Assembly (NCBI GenBank): GCA_933228895.1
Contig: OW121848.1
Location: 82,169,470 to 82,233,469, forward strand
DNA length: 64,000 nt
Direction of reading: 5' to 3'
Origin: Platycnemis pennipes
Taxonomy: Eukaryota; Arthropoda; Insecta; Odonata; Platycnemididae
Shown in pieces: positions 23,576 to 34,810 of this stretch. Numbering within the stretch: the first letter of the stretch is position 1; every line of letters starts with the position of its first letter. The notes beneath the pieces were generated by a model. It made no database searches. It was not told the DNA's origin and saw only the letters and a program-made list of their open reading frames with translations. A program made the translations under genes and the position numbers.

Positions 23576-23622
23576 TCCTTCCTAATTTCTTTCCCATTTT
23601 TAAGAGAAATACGTGAGAATTT
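23576..23622 (+). repeat. Long direct repeat, copy 1
   Basis: This 47-bp stretch matches 24366-24413 closely; the first 28 bases are identical (beginning tccttcctaatttctttccc) and the last 15 (atacgtgagaattt end) also match. The copies are in the same orientation and 790 bp apart. Confidence 0.75.
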
Positions 23623-24365
23623 TAAGAAACACTGAAATAAGTCTCTATGACGAGATAGTAGATTAAACTCGTTTACGACCGTCATTGTTTCTCTGCTTAA
23701 GTGAGAAATCGATGTATTCAACGCTCATCAGCAATCGGCTGTTCAAATATGCCATCAACGGTTGCCATCCAGTAGCAGTGAAAATCATCAGGGAAGTCGG
23801 ATGACACCGCCTGCCGTCTCCTCCTCTTTCCGTCGTAGTCCCATTGCCCGAAGTGCTTCCCTGTTCCGCGGGTGGTGTGTATTCACGGCGTTGTTACATT
23901 TCCCTCAAAAAGTGGCTGAAATCTATTCATGGTTCATTGAAGCCGTTCGATTGCGTCGAAATTGGCTAATGGAAACGCGATTACCAGAAGTAATCGCATC
24001 CATCCTTCATAAGGGCCACACACTGTGCAATGTTAGAATGGTGAGACTTTCCCCGTTATCCCGTCAATTCCTAACGCCGCGCTTTCAGTCGAGTGTTCTA
24101 AGTATTATAGGTAGGATTGTTATTATAGGTTACAGGAGTAGATGGAGAGATTAAGTTTCGCGAAAATTATATGCGGGATAGGGAAGAGATTCCATGAGCT
24201 GTAGTTACGCCCTGTGACTTGGGGTGTGTCGTCTAAAGAAAGCAGTTGACCTCAGCTAGTTGACCACACCCTCTTTTTCCCGGCAGAACTCTCTTCTTTT
24301 CCCTCATTCCATGTATTTGGTTTTCTTCGCCGAAATGTAGAATATCATTTTTTTATTGAATAATA
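23623..24365. other. Segment between the two direct repeats
   Basis: This roughly 740-bp segment contains a 130-codon open frame (23762-24154, +) that is GC-richer than its flanks. The frame shows no domain I recognise. The flanking 47-bp direct repeats mean the segment could be an insertion, or one unit of an old duplication. I see no terminal inverted repeats at its ends. Confidence 0.4.
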
Positions 24366-24413
24366 TCCTTCCTAATTTCTTTCCCATTTTTAAAGAAAAA
24401 TACGTGAGAATTT
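24366..24413 (+). repeat. Long direct repeat, copy 2
   Basis: This is the second copy of the repeat at 23576-23622. It differs by a small indel and a few substitutions in the A-rich middle. Confidence 0.75.
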
Positions 24414-27359
24414 CCTTTCGTATTTTCATTGTTCGTTAATTTAATATTTTTATCTCGCATAATAATTACTCATGGCAATAATGGCGAAGAAATTCCTTTC
24501 TCGTGCAGCTCTTACTCTTTCCTTGGTATTTTTCTGAACCTGTTCCTACACAACTTTCAACCATACTTTCGGTTGTAATGATCTGCTCTCTTTGTGTTGG
24601 CTTATTAGTGATTGTGGCTGTACCAGCAGGATGATAGCAGTTTTGCATATTTTTGGAAACTTCTGCTAATGTTCAATTCGACAGTAACATTATCGTTGCA
24701 TTAGGAGAGTTTATTCATGATTATTTTAGAGATTTACACATCTTTGTAAAGTGCTATTTTTATCTTTCCACTCACGTTGGCATACAATATGAGTATAACA
24801 TATACATAGCAATATTTTCTGATTTTAAAATTTGGTACACATAATGAAATTTAGATAGTAAATTGATTCTTTGATTCATATATATGATTATGAGCTAAAT
24901 TTAGGACTTTATGGTAAAACCTTTTAGGAACTTCATCGCAAATGTTAGAAAATTGAAAAGCCTCGTTACTTAAAGTTCGCAATGTTAATTAAAAGAAAAT
25001 AATAGTAATGCAGTTTCCAGAATATTTTTCACTGATGACTACTTGCCCATATGCCCTTTTTATTATGAAATCATTTTGAGCTGAACATATCAAATGGAAG
25101 ACGCACATTCCTACGGGCATTAGCGCCCCAAGCTCTTTCCCATCCTTTCAGGGAAAATTTTTATGCTAAGGAGTGGAAAATTTGTATAAATGTAATTTTT
25201 AGTATTTTTTTAAAATTTCGCTTGTGAATACTAACCATTACTTAAAATAATGAAGTGTGGGGACGAAGAAAACATATTGAGGATTCTTTTTAAAAATTAT
25301 ATCTGTGAGAGTTTGAGGAGTTTTCGCGATTTTCTAATAATTTGCGTGAAATTGTGAAAACAACATTTTTTGGTATTCTTGTTCTTCATGTTAATGATGT
25401 TATGCATTTAATTTTATTTTATGATAAATGTAATTGCGTTCCTGCAAATTTCATTTCTGGAAATCATTTTACACAATGTCATACTAGTTTCCTTATTCTG
25501 CAACCACTCTTTGTTCATATTTATTATTTTATATATTCATTTTGTAAATCGTCCACAACTACGAAACATATCTCACACCGCGGTATGTTTGCATAGTTTT
25601 TTAGATTTCGTCCTTTCAGCTTCTTTTCTTTTGTAATTGATAGAATCGTAAGGAAAAGATAACTTCCTTCGTGTCTCCTACTAAGAAGAACCACGACAAA
25701 GGTCTCTGAAGGAGCCTCTACGTTCGTCCTCTCCTTTCGTCAAGTCGTCTTACGAAGTTCACGTAACCGGTAGTTCTCTAAGGTGAATGCCCTGAAAATG
25801 CATATTCATAACAGTTAACCGCCTTTGTCATCTCATGCTTAACGGCAGATTAAACATCATTTAAACAGTCAAAATTACTCTTATATTTAATGCATGAGTT
25901 TGTGCGTAGTTCCATGTTAAAAAATATTTCTTGTTACTTGCTCTTGAGTGGACATAACAGGCATAACGGATATTCCTCTACGTGGGAATCGCTTTTGCCA
26001 GGCTGGACATAAATGAGGATGCGGCAACCCCCTAGTCAATTTTACGACTCTTAGGTTGTGCTACGGTAAACTCACCGTTTTATAGGCAATATTTCATTGA
26101 ATAAAACAGATGTACGAAGGGATAGGAGGAATAGAAACGACAGTTGCTATTGCACCATCTGCGGTGTTACTTGTGAAAGCATGAAATTGAACGAATATTT
26201 TGACAACATATAGTTCTAGAACGCAGCGAAAGGACGTGAAATATGTTTTTGTACCTACACATGAAACAAATGAAACTTAAGTTCATCATGTAGTGTTATA
26301 TTCAGGTCTATTGAGCTCAGCCAGTTTCAGTTACTAGGTGGCCCATGGTTTTTAACCCTCAGATCCTTGTATGAAGTTCATCATGAGCGGTATTTGTTCT
26401 AATTGACCACTATCCACACTCCCTCTATAAACCTTTTTTTCCTGATCCTTTATGTAAAATAAGGCTTTTACGTTAATCAGCGAAATCGGTTTTTGAAGGT
26501 GTGGACATGTTAGTAATTTCACCTTAATTAATTTATTTTGCTAGTTATATTGATTTTCCATCCGACGGATTTTTTATATCAAAAATTTTAAAATATCGGA
26601 AATGTCGAGTCAATGTGTGTAATGGTTCTGATAGTTTCTTCAAGGAGATAACTTGTAATATCAATTAGCAATATATTGCTAATTATTGTATTTATTTGTA
26701 ATAATTGTATTTATATAATTAGCAATAATATTTCGGCCTGCTCCGTACAAGTATCCATGTATCTATAAGTTTTGTGATGATAGTTAAAAAGTAATTTCTT
26801 ATAGTTATTATCTCCATATAATCGTTTATATACTACGTGAAATAATATCAGCTTTGCTATTTCCAAAAAATGAATACTTGAATGATACTTAAACCTATAA
26901 GCGCAGAAGCCTAAAGAAATAACTTGAATTAAAATTTTTTTTTCTCCCAGGAAAATGTTTGCGAAATAATGCATATATGTATTTCTTTTCTCAGAAAATT
27001 TGTAAAGAGCAATAGTTTTCAATCGTATTCAAAATTACGAGTAAGTGAAAATAATAATAAAAAAGAAAAAGTAAGAATAATATTTCTCCGTGAAAACCTT
27101 TTATCGCCATAAAAATGTCTGCTGTTGCATATTGGAATATATTTTCTATACGCTTAGATATGAATATTTTAATTTAAGGATTGTTCACTTGCTTACCATT
27201 TAATTCGTTCTATGATCTAAATACGTTTGACACCAGATTTACTTTATTTCATGTGTAACTTTTGCTAGTTTCTCCTCGCATATTATTGGATTGTCCTTTT
27301 ACCAGAAGGTTCTCTACTTGATGACGGGTCAGCATATTTCTAAGCGAGAAACTTGACAA
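24414..27359. other. AT-rich DNA with one perfect palindrome
   Basis: A 22-bp perfect palindrome occupies 26663-26684 (AATTAGCAATA and its complement). The word taat-attgtatttat is repeated just after it (about 26681-26718). Frames at 24653-24844, 25342-25636 (+) and 26711-27022 (-) are AT-rich, hydrophobic and unrecognised. The rest is featureless. Confidence 0.5.
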
Positions 27360-28080
27360 ACAAATGTGACTCACGTCATCCCACTTGACCGTTGGTTTCA
27401 TTTTTCTTCCGCTCCCGTCGCGAATGTAAGAGCGGGGATCCGTATATCCCTATCGTATCCCTCGCTGCGGTTGCGTGCGACATCCTCTTCCTCCTGTCAA
27501 GTGTGTTTTCACCTCAACCACACCACCACCCGCCCTACCCCGCCACGCCTTTCCCCCGCATCCGAGCGCACGTCTCGCGAACGCCACCGTCTCCGCACAC
27601 GGAGGGAACATCCCTCTCCGCCCTCCTCCGCCGCCCCCGCTCCTCCCATTTAGAAAGTCCATGCCTGGGCAGGCGAGACGCGCAGCCTCCCTCGGCGTAG
27701 TTGAAAGCGAACCCTAACCTATCCAACGTCGGTGACGTGCCCTCCAGCTTCCCACGCCTCCCATTCGTCCTCCGGCTCCTTTCCTCCTCCTCTCTCTCTC
27801 TCCCACTCCGGTCCCCTTAAACCCCGACTCCTCCTCGCCTCCCCCACCCCACTTCTCCTCCTTCCGCATCCCACACCTCTCCTTCCAATGTTCTCTCCCC
27901 ATCGTGATCTCCCCTCCTGCCGTGCGCTCAATAATGAGTGAACAAAAATAAGGCGAAAAAAAGCTCGCTTTCGGGAATCTCGTTCCTCCTTAAATCCCTT
28001 CCACCTTGCTTCCCTCCTCCTTTGCAGGGTCATTCTTTCCAGTCCGGGCTCAATTATTGCGCATCGTGTTCTCTTCTCGC
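27360..28080. other. GC-rich pyrimidine island 9
   Basis: The + strand is C/T-rich with dense CpG. Many CCGCC and CCTCC words occur at 27520-27650, with a short CTCTCTCTCTC tract near 27792-27803. At least seven mutually overlapping frames of 60-104 codons lie on both strands. Their Pro/Ser/Arg or Gly/Arg-rich translations match the composition and none has a known motif. Confidence 0.55.
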
Positions 28081-29189
28081 CTTCGCTCCTTATACCTTAT
28101 TCCTTCCTCTCTATATTAGTATTGACTTCGTCGTCGGAGTTGCAAATTTTCGTGCCCAGTCATTATTGCCCGTTGGTGTCAACCGCATTGGCAGGAGATT
28201 TTTCAGGAAAGACATTAAGGGGTTTTTTCCCTCCATTTTTAGATTCACGTGCATCTATTGTTCAGTTTGCCCTTTCCAAATAATTAATAATCTTTTGGTC
28301 GTTCTATCTCAAATGAAAATGTTTCCAGCTATTTTGGCAGAAAATAATTGGAAACCTTATAAATAAAATTTAGCGATGTGACTCAGTGTCATCAAGTGTA
28401 AATAATGACTTACACTGGATATTACTATGGTACAGTACTTATGTAAGGATGTAAAAACGAATTAAAACTGTGTTATCATGTGATTATTCCTGAAATATCT
28501 ATGTTGCTATAATTTTATTTTAGCTATTTTCTTTTCGCGTCGGATTTCTGTATTTAATAACCTCTTCTTTTATAAGAACCAGCGACCCCTTGGAGTTGGT
28601 CTCACCAGTTAATAATTTGGTTTAAATTATTTACGGCAAATCAAATGTTACCGTTTAGGACAAGGCAAGCCTTGCCCTTGAATTTACGAGTCTGGATATT
28701 TCCAAATAATTTGTTTTTGAGAGAGATAAATTCAGCTGTTTAAGAACCAAAATTAATCATTAACTACGGCCGATTTGTGGCATAATAGCCCTTCTGGGTA
28801 CAACCGATATCGGTTACATGTTAATCTTTTTCCGGTCATTTACCTGATATTGCAACTCTAAGGCAAACGGTGTAGTGAGTGCTTCGTTTGAGAGGATGAC
28901 AGAATTCATGTGGAACTGTTTACTCGTGCGGGAAGTCTCCATCCGTTTGTTTTGATATTACCTCTTTAATTTCCAATAGCCTCTCCTGCCGCATTTTGAA
29001 ATAGTTTTGAACGGATTGCGAAAATGACAATCGCAAGAAGTAACACAATGACATTCCCTTGATCATTATCTTATTTACAAAAAATTACCCTTCTGTGCAC
29101 GTTAACAACAAAGTTTTCCATTTTCTGAAGATCGTGATGCATTCCATCTATTTTAGTCTCACCCAATGGCGTGACCTTCTTTTAAATTC
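28081..29189. other. AT-rich DNA, no gene recognised
   Basis: The 142-codon frame 27938-28366 (+) runs from the end of the island into AT-rich DNA. It is Phe/Leu/Ser-rich with no domain I recognise. Confidence 0.5.
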
Positions 29190-29600
29190 CTTCGCCCTCT
29201 GCTTATGAAATCTTCCTCAAAACTTACCTTTACTGTAGACGCTTTTGCTCTCCTAGACTCATCTCCCAGGTCGGACCTTTCAGTCGCACTACCCTACCCC
29301 TTACCGCCTCGCACCCTGCTTCAATCGATTTTTGCACAATGTATCGAGTACAGGCGCCGGGGAACCGTTGCCAGTTTTCCCCTTATCATGCGACTTGGCA
29401 ACGCCGCGCGGTCATTCAAGTCTTCCCTCTCCTTCCCTTTCTGCTTCCACCTCTTCCTTCCCTCGCTCTCCCTCTCTCTCTCAACTCTTTTCATCTTTCC
29501 GCCGCGTCTTTCGGAATTTTGCTCATCCCTCTCTTTACTCCTCCTCCCCTGCTCACAGCCATGCTTTCGTTCTTTCTCCTCCTTAAATCATCTTGATGCA
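29190..29600. other. Pyrimidine-rich island 10
   Basis: The + strand is pyrimidine-rich with CTCTCTCTC at 29471-29482 and CpGs near 29345-29410. The 155-codon frame 29205-29672 (+) is Ser/Leu/Pro-rich and overlaps two frames in other registers, typical of low stop density. Not called as a gene. Confidence 0.5.
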
Positions 29601-30717
29601 TTTCCTGGTTCTCTTACATGTATATTCTCTTCTTGCGGCATCTTTTATGACTTATATGAAGTTCGAACGTAGAGATTATGCGCCGTGAAATGTGTATTTT
29701 CAAAATTTATGTTTAAAAGTCGTAAATGAAAGCTGGAATGGAATAGATTTATTGAATGCTTATAACGCAAATTTTACTTGATAGCTCATCTTCTGGATTT
29801 ATATGTTCTCAGGTGGCAGAAATTATTTTTAAAGCAACTGCTTGTACAGTGGTAACTAAGTCATACATATCTTATATAATCCAAAATCCATTTCATGAAA
29901 TGCATACTAATTGTTTTCTAATGGTAATCCCTCCAGTTTTGTAACTTTTGGAGTTGTTTTCAGTCCAATATAACGTTTTCCGTACATTTGGTAGTTCATA
30001 TCAGATTATGTTATTTCCGGTATTTGGTAAGTTCGCGGTTTATAATTTACGTGATCGAAATTATTTTCCCGATTTTAGTGATATTTCTGGAAAAAGCCAG
30101 TGACTTGTGTTAAATGAATAGATAAGATGATGTACTGCAGTAGGGGTATCGATGCCTAAAATTATGTTAAAATGTGAGATTTTGCAGTTTTTGGTTTTTC
30201 ATGATATTGAAGAGTACTGAAACGTGCACTTTATTCGATAAAAAATGTAGTTTATGAGACTACAAACAAATGTATGTCTATATCGTAATAGCTTTTCAAT
30301 TTAATAGTTTCCTCTATATTGATATCATATTAAGGGTTCTTTCTTGTAAAATTACGTTCAAATTGTGTGCATGGATATCAATCAAAATGCTGTGCATGCT
30401 TATATGATTATTTGGGTGAGTAATATTGCTTCTTATTTGAAAAAGTAATAAAAATTGTAGGCGCCTTATTTTTCACTTGGCACTTTTAATTTTGGCTTTT
30501 TGGGATAGATATACTATGACGTATTATTATTAAATGTATTATAGGATTAAACCTAATGTGTCAAATTCTTTCATAAATGCAGTCATTAATAGTAATTATG
30601 TAATTAATAAATAACATTAGGCATTCTGAGAGCATAACGAAATATAGCAAGAATCGGTGTTTTAAATAGTTTTAACCCCGTGGATAAAGCCAATGCATGC
30701 ATTAATTTATTCATGTC
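29601..30717. other. AT-rich DNA, nothing recognised
   Basis: Uniform AT-rich sequence; the short frame 29756-29944 has no known motif. Confidence 0.55.
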
Positions 30718-30780
30718 ATCTACATAATACCCGGCAAGCTACCATAAAGGTGTGTGGCAGGGGGAGTAGCTCATGTGTGT
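30718..30780 (+). repeat. Conserved-looking repeat motif
   Basis: The words cataatacccggcaagct and ggtgtgtggcagggg, spaced a few bases apart, form an imperfect palindrome. From memory, a closely similar motif (CCGCAAGCCACC...GGTGTGTGGCGGAGGGTA) is common as interspersed repeat sequence in insect and other arthropod genomes. I cannot confirm that without a search. Element type and full extent are unknown. Confidence 0.45.
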
Positions 30781-30844
30781 TCGGATATAATTACTTGAAA
30801 TTACTCAAAAATAACTCGGTCAATGTAATGTGATGCCATTACTT

Positions 30845-30970
30845 TAAGGCACTATATTATTAATCCTCCATTAAGGGATTAGGATTAATTAATCCCTTAT
30901 TATTAATTAGAGTGATTAATTAATTAAGATTAATTAATCCTTCCATCCTCCTTATAATCCTCCATATTTT
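30845..30970. repeat. TTAATTAATC / AATCCTCC short-word array
   Basis: The words attaatta, aatcccttatt and aatcctcc recur many times in both orientations. One imperfect inverted repeat, aagggatta/taatccctt, spans about 30873-30898. This looks like a decayed low-complexity region. Confidence 0.5.
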
Positions 30971-31658
30971 TAATCCAGCAAGGGATGACTTTTATTGTAA
31001 ATTTTATAAACATATATTTTTGCGTAAAAATCAATTGCATTTTATATTTTCCCATTAAATTGCACCCTCGGATTATGAAAAGAGGCCAAGAATACTCAAT
31101 TGAGCGACCTAATGTGTACTTCATAAAGAGTAGCCCAATTCATTGCAATTTGTTGCTAAAAAAATGTTTAGTAACGAACTGAGAACTGTGTCCAATACAG
31201 TGTTTCAACACTTGTAGGTTTTCGGGTTGATTTATTAAATGTAGTTAATCTGGAAAGTTAACTCATTATGTTTCCAAATTAGACTATAATTACTGATGGT
31301 GATAAATAAGTGGCGTAGTGCATGAATTATTTTTTCTCCTAATTGTAGGATTTTTCTAAATATTATGGCTTTCCAAATCAGCTCATGATAACGAGGATGT
31401 AAGCAATTTTTCCAAACTTCGTCTTCACTGACTTTCCATAATCTCTTCGTATTCATTAACACAATGGGAACACTAAGTAGTCTAGTGCGTTCTTTGTATC
31501 CGTAAAATTATGAGAAAAATGGGCAGAATTGCTTTTCCAATGGCAATCCTCGTGATAAAGCAGCGTAGCTTGCATCTTGATTTAAATATTTTACGATATA
31601 GAATTTGCTTCTCCCGTAAATTCTGTAATTATCGTACTTATATAATTCGGTGCATACA
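30971..31658. other. AT-rich DNA, nothing recognised
   Basis: Overlapping frames 30930-31124 (-) and 30985-31182 (+) and the frame 31235-31462 (-) show no motif. No repeats seen. Confidence 0.5.
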
Positions 31659-32447
31659 GTTATAAGTAGGGACCGGAAAAAATCGCAGATTGCGGTAAAC
31701 GCGAATTTTCTACGAAAATTCGGGATGAAAGCGAAATATCTGCGAATTAGTAAATTTGCGGAATGAGGTTATGAATATAAAACAATAGTAGGAAATGGCA
31801 ATAAAAATATCTTTACATGTCTTCTTTATGAAATATCCCATTTTTATCCATTAAAATTTTGATTATTATCATATGAACACACCAATTTAGCATATTTTCA
31901 GCTTAAACGTATTAAAACACACGTGTGAAATGATTATACTGCGCAATGAGCAGAGGACCGTTGTTGCGCATTTTGTTTCACCTTTGTCAGTAAATAAAAG
32001 TGTTTGGGAGCGCACTTGCATTCACATGGTGCATCGACTGATGTGAAGCAACGTAAATGCGAGACAGTATGAGGATTCAGGCTTTAAAGCTTACGTGCTA
32101 GTGGGTTATCCCAATTATTGACAAATACCTTGCTCAGTTAAACTTCGCATTTGCGTTATCAGAATTTATGTGTTCCCCCGATTTACAACATTTGAATCAG
32201 GTCCCACACCATTTCCTATATCTCCAGCGTATGTACAACCCCGTATTTACACCATGACATTTTCCATTCTCCTGTTAGATGCGGGTTAGAATGCGATAGA
32301 TAAAAAAAAAAACAAACTTCCCTTATATGACATTTAGCCATGCATACAGGTCTACATAAAACACTTCTCTACCTCGTATGATGCATATATGCACGAAACA
32401 GTTGTTTAATTTAATCTTAAATACTCCGGAACGTAAATTTATTTTTA

Positions 32448-32702
32448 CTCGAGGGTTTTCGAGTTTCTTCCGCGTTGATTGAAATTTTCGTCGGCATTCC
32501 AGACGTCGTTCTTCAGGTCCGAAAATCGCGTCCCATCAAATTTCCTTCATCTTCTTTCTATATATATATTTCCTATATCTTCGTGCTATATATATCCTAT
32601 ATTTAATTCCCTGTACTTTGGACCTGAGGATGACGTCTGGAATGCCGGCGAAACTCGTCCATTAGGATGAGCCAACGCGGAAAAAAATTGGAAACCCTCA
32701 AG
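32448..32702. repeat. Foldback element nested in the hAT element
   Basis: Arms 32448-32520 and 32620-32702 are inverted copies with substitutions and a small indel, and the loop between them contains TATATA tracts. The + strand right arm carries CTGAGGA (32624-32630), 19 bases, then GAAAC (32650-32654); the left arm read on the minus strand has CTGAAGA and GAAAA in the same places. This layout parallels the foldback at 7296-7474, though the spacer pairs less well here. Resemblance to the hammerhead core CTGANGA...GAAA is seen; any ribozyme or Penelope link is inference. Confidence 0.7.
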
Positions 32703-32870
32703 TCATCTTCTAATCACCGCGGAAGCCTTCGCAGCAACTTGAATATTTTCAATTTTTGCATAAATAAAATTTGTGGATTCTCATGATGCAACTCGTACTG
32801 ATGTAGGGCAACATCAGATTATAGATACAATTACGAAATATCGCGATGTGATTCAGAAACATGCTAGACA

Positions 32871-32936
32871 TACACCTACTAATAATGTGGACAGTGAGAG
32901 CTTTTTTTTCTCACTATGAGACAGTTATGAATGACA
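32871..32936 (+). repeat. Internal repeat X, copy 1
   Basis: This stretch aligns over about 65 bp with 34153-34217 (shared ctaataat, gtgag and acagtt-tgaatgaca words). Both copies lie inside the hAT-type element in the same orientation. In one frame copy 2 would read TPANNFENVSPSSPFKTVV, so this may be a transposase-derived coding remnant present twice. Confidence 0.5.
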
Positions 32937-32969
32937 TTTCAGACATCTGTCGAAAAAAAGAAAATGTCA

Positions 32970-33082
32970 AGAAATCTTGGTATAAAGGAATGCCAACTTG
33001 AAAAGTGGTTTTTAAGTTCTAGATCGTCAAATATCGCCGTGAATGGCTTCGTCCTAAGAGAAAACGCATTACAAAATTTATA
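32970..33082 (+). pseudogene. pogo/Tigger transposase fragment (CENP-B-type HTH)
   Basis: About 36 codons read open before a stop. QLEKWFLSSRSSNIAVNGF followed by LRENALQ matches the CENP-B/Tc5-type DNA-binding helix-turn-helix of pogo/Tigger and jerky-like transposases, whose typical form is LEKALLKWFLQQRS...VSGPLLKEKAL. No DDE catalytic domain follows; palindromic DNA begins within 20 bp. It is a dead fragment nested in the hAT-type element and is consistent with the pogo-like end at 33412. Confidence 0.7.
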
Positions 33083-33098
33083 AGTTTGGGAATTATGG

Positions 33099-33170
33099 AC
33101 TTGACAACGTCAAATATTGGACGTTGTCAAGTTCAACCCAAACCCAACCAATCATGTGGTTGGTTGGGTT
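33099..33170. repeat. Two adjacent perfect hairpins
   Basis: The first stem is acttgacaacgtc (33099-33111) with its 13-base complement at 33120-33132. The second is aacccaacca (33141-33150) with its exact complement at 33161-33170. Eight bases separate the two hairpins. Both lie directly after the pogo transposase fragment. They may be deletion- or insertion-generated palindromes within the decayed element. Confidence 0.75.
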
Positions 33171-33358
33171 GGTTAAAGCATTGGTAGAAATATATTGTAA
33201 AAAATAAATCAAGACTGCTCTATACTTTAAGAAATACTTAATAATATTTCTCTAATTCAGTTTATCAGTGTTTCTAATTTTTATATTTACTCTATATTGT
33301 TAAAGTATGCATGTAAAACTGATAATTGTCCTTTTCCCACTATTTGCATTTTCCAGCA

Positions 33359-33525
33359 ATTTACATTTTTTCTAGGGGTCCCTAGAAAAGTGTAAATAAA
33401 GGGTTTTACTGTATACGTATTTAGGAGTTTTTTGGGGAATCTGGGACGCAATACTGTCACTGTGTTTGAACGAGCTCAAACATACAGTGTATGAGGCCTT
33501 TATACTTTCGATAGTAAAACCCTTA
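33359..33525. mobile_element. Two pogo/Tigger-like termini in back-to-back orientation
   Basis: On the minus strand an element end starts ACAGTAAAACCCTTTATTT at about 33412, with its interior to the left. On the + strand a second one starts TAGTAAAACCCTTATTCG at about 33510, with its interior to the right. CAGTAAAACC-type ends are typical of Tigger/pogo elements. Between them is a stem cactgtgtttga/tcaaacatacagtg near 33461-33487. A palindrome around ctaggggtccctag (33368-33390) lies inside the left terminus. This could be two elements end to end or an internally deleted foldback. Confidence 0.55.
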
Positions 33526-33626
33526 TTCGTAAGCATCGTAATGTACAAGTTGCGTGGTAAAAAACATCATTGTGAAGCTTATAGTCAGTAAAAAGCACAT
33601 AATGGCTCTCAGGGCACAAATTCAGT

Positions 33627-33929
33627 TTGTCGCAGAATATGCCAAGATATCTTGATTTGTCAAAATTTCTGGAGGGTTCATCCTATCCCACGGAACATGT
33701 CCTGTACGTAAAGCTAAAATCAATTGAAATTGAGCTTCAGGCCATTCTTGAATGGCATTTTGGAGTGAAGACTTCAGCTGCTCTGAAAGATTTTTCTGAG
33801 GTTGAGAGTGCACCGATGAAAGATAAATGCAGCTGTGTAGCTTTGAAATGTAAAGATAAACCTACTGCATTAATGAAAATTACCCAAATGGAAAAGTTTT
33901 CACGAATATTGGGGAGGTTTTTTCAGTAA
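33627..33929 (+). pseudogene. Open frame inside the nested element, likely transposon-derived
   Basis: This 100-codon frame has a Lys/Glu-rich, AT-tolerant composition that looks more like decayed coding DNA than the surrounding desert. It starts about 110 bp after the second pogo-like terminus. Further open patches continue to about 34300 in shifting frames, as expected of a broken transposase or accessory gene. I do not recognise a specific domain. Confidence 0.35.
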
Positions 33930-34152
33930 AAAGTATAATATTAACAACCCTTCTGATGTTGTGGAGAAGTATTTGTAACTAAGCAGGTGTAAAGACCTTA
34001 CATCAGAAGAATTTTGCCTTGGCTACGGGGTACTGAAGAGCACGTTACGTGAGGAGATAGAGAAAACAGAAAAGTCAATTCCATTTCAATTCTTCTCTCA
34101 ATGAATGATGAACATCCGAAGTTCTCTACAGAAGCCATCCAAACAGTGTATC

Positions 34153-34217
34153 TACGCCTGCTAATAATTTCGAAAATGTGAGCCCTTCTTCGCCATTTAA
34201 GACAGTTGTGAATGACA
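34153..34217 (+). repeat. Internal repeat X, copy 2
   Basis: Second copy of the roughly 65-bp repeat at 32871-32936. It lies at the start of an 86-codon frame (34178-34438) whose translation is unrecognised. Confidence 0.5.
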
Positions 34218-34736
34218 GAAGATCTAATTTAAAAGATGATAATGCTTTTTTTGGTAGCATGTCATTTGATTCGATTTCAAGCCCACATAAACTGTATATA
34301 AATAGCTATTGCTATTGGCTTATAGCTATGCCTAGGCATTTAAATGTTTCCCTTCTTTTTACTTGCACCAGTTCCCTTCCCCATGCCTGGCTTGCTTTTT
34401 ATGTTGGTACTTGCGCCGGGAAACATTTTTTGATATGATCAGTAGGTATTAACATGAAGTCGTATTTAAGTCTAAAATAAATCATCCGTAAACTAGGTGA
34501 ATTTTTTTAAATAACAATTTTTTTCTAAAGTAAATTAGCTTAAAACTTCGTGACAATTTTTTAACTCATTTTCTCATGCTAGGAAAAATTGTTACAGTGT
34601 CAGATTAATTTGTCATAAAAGGGTTTGCATGAGTATAAACAAACTTATTGATTGAAGTAATGATTTATTTTCATATTGTGCAACCAAGCTTAAGAATTGA
34701 TATATAATTCTGGGTTATTGGATGATAAAAAATATA

Positions 34737-34810
34737 TGCTAATTTCAGGAAAATAAATGCTAATTTCTTAAAAAATAGATGCTGATTTTGCAAAATATAG
34801 ATGCTGTTTT
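34737..34810 (+). repeat. hAT subterminal repeat array
   Basis: Four copies of ATGCT(A/G)(A/T)TTT start at 34737, 34757, 34779 and 34801, spaced 20-22 bp, immediately inside the right terminus. Subterminal short repeats are transposase-binding sites in known hAT elements; that role here is inferred. Confidence 0.6.
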
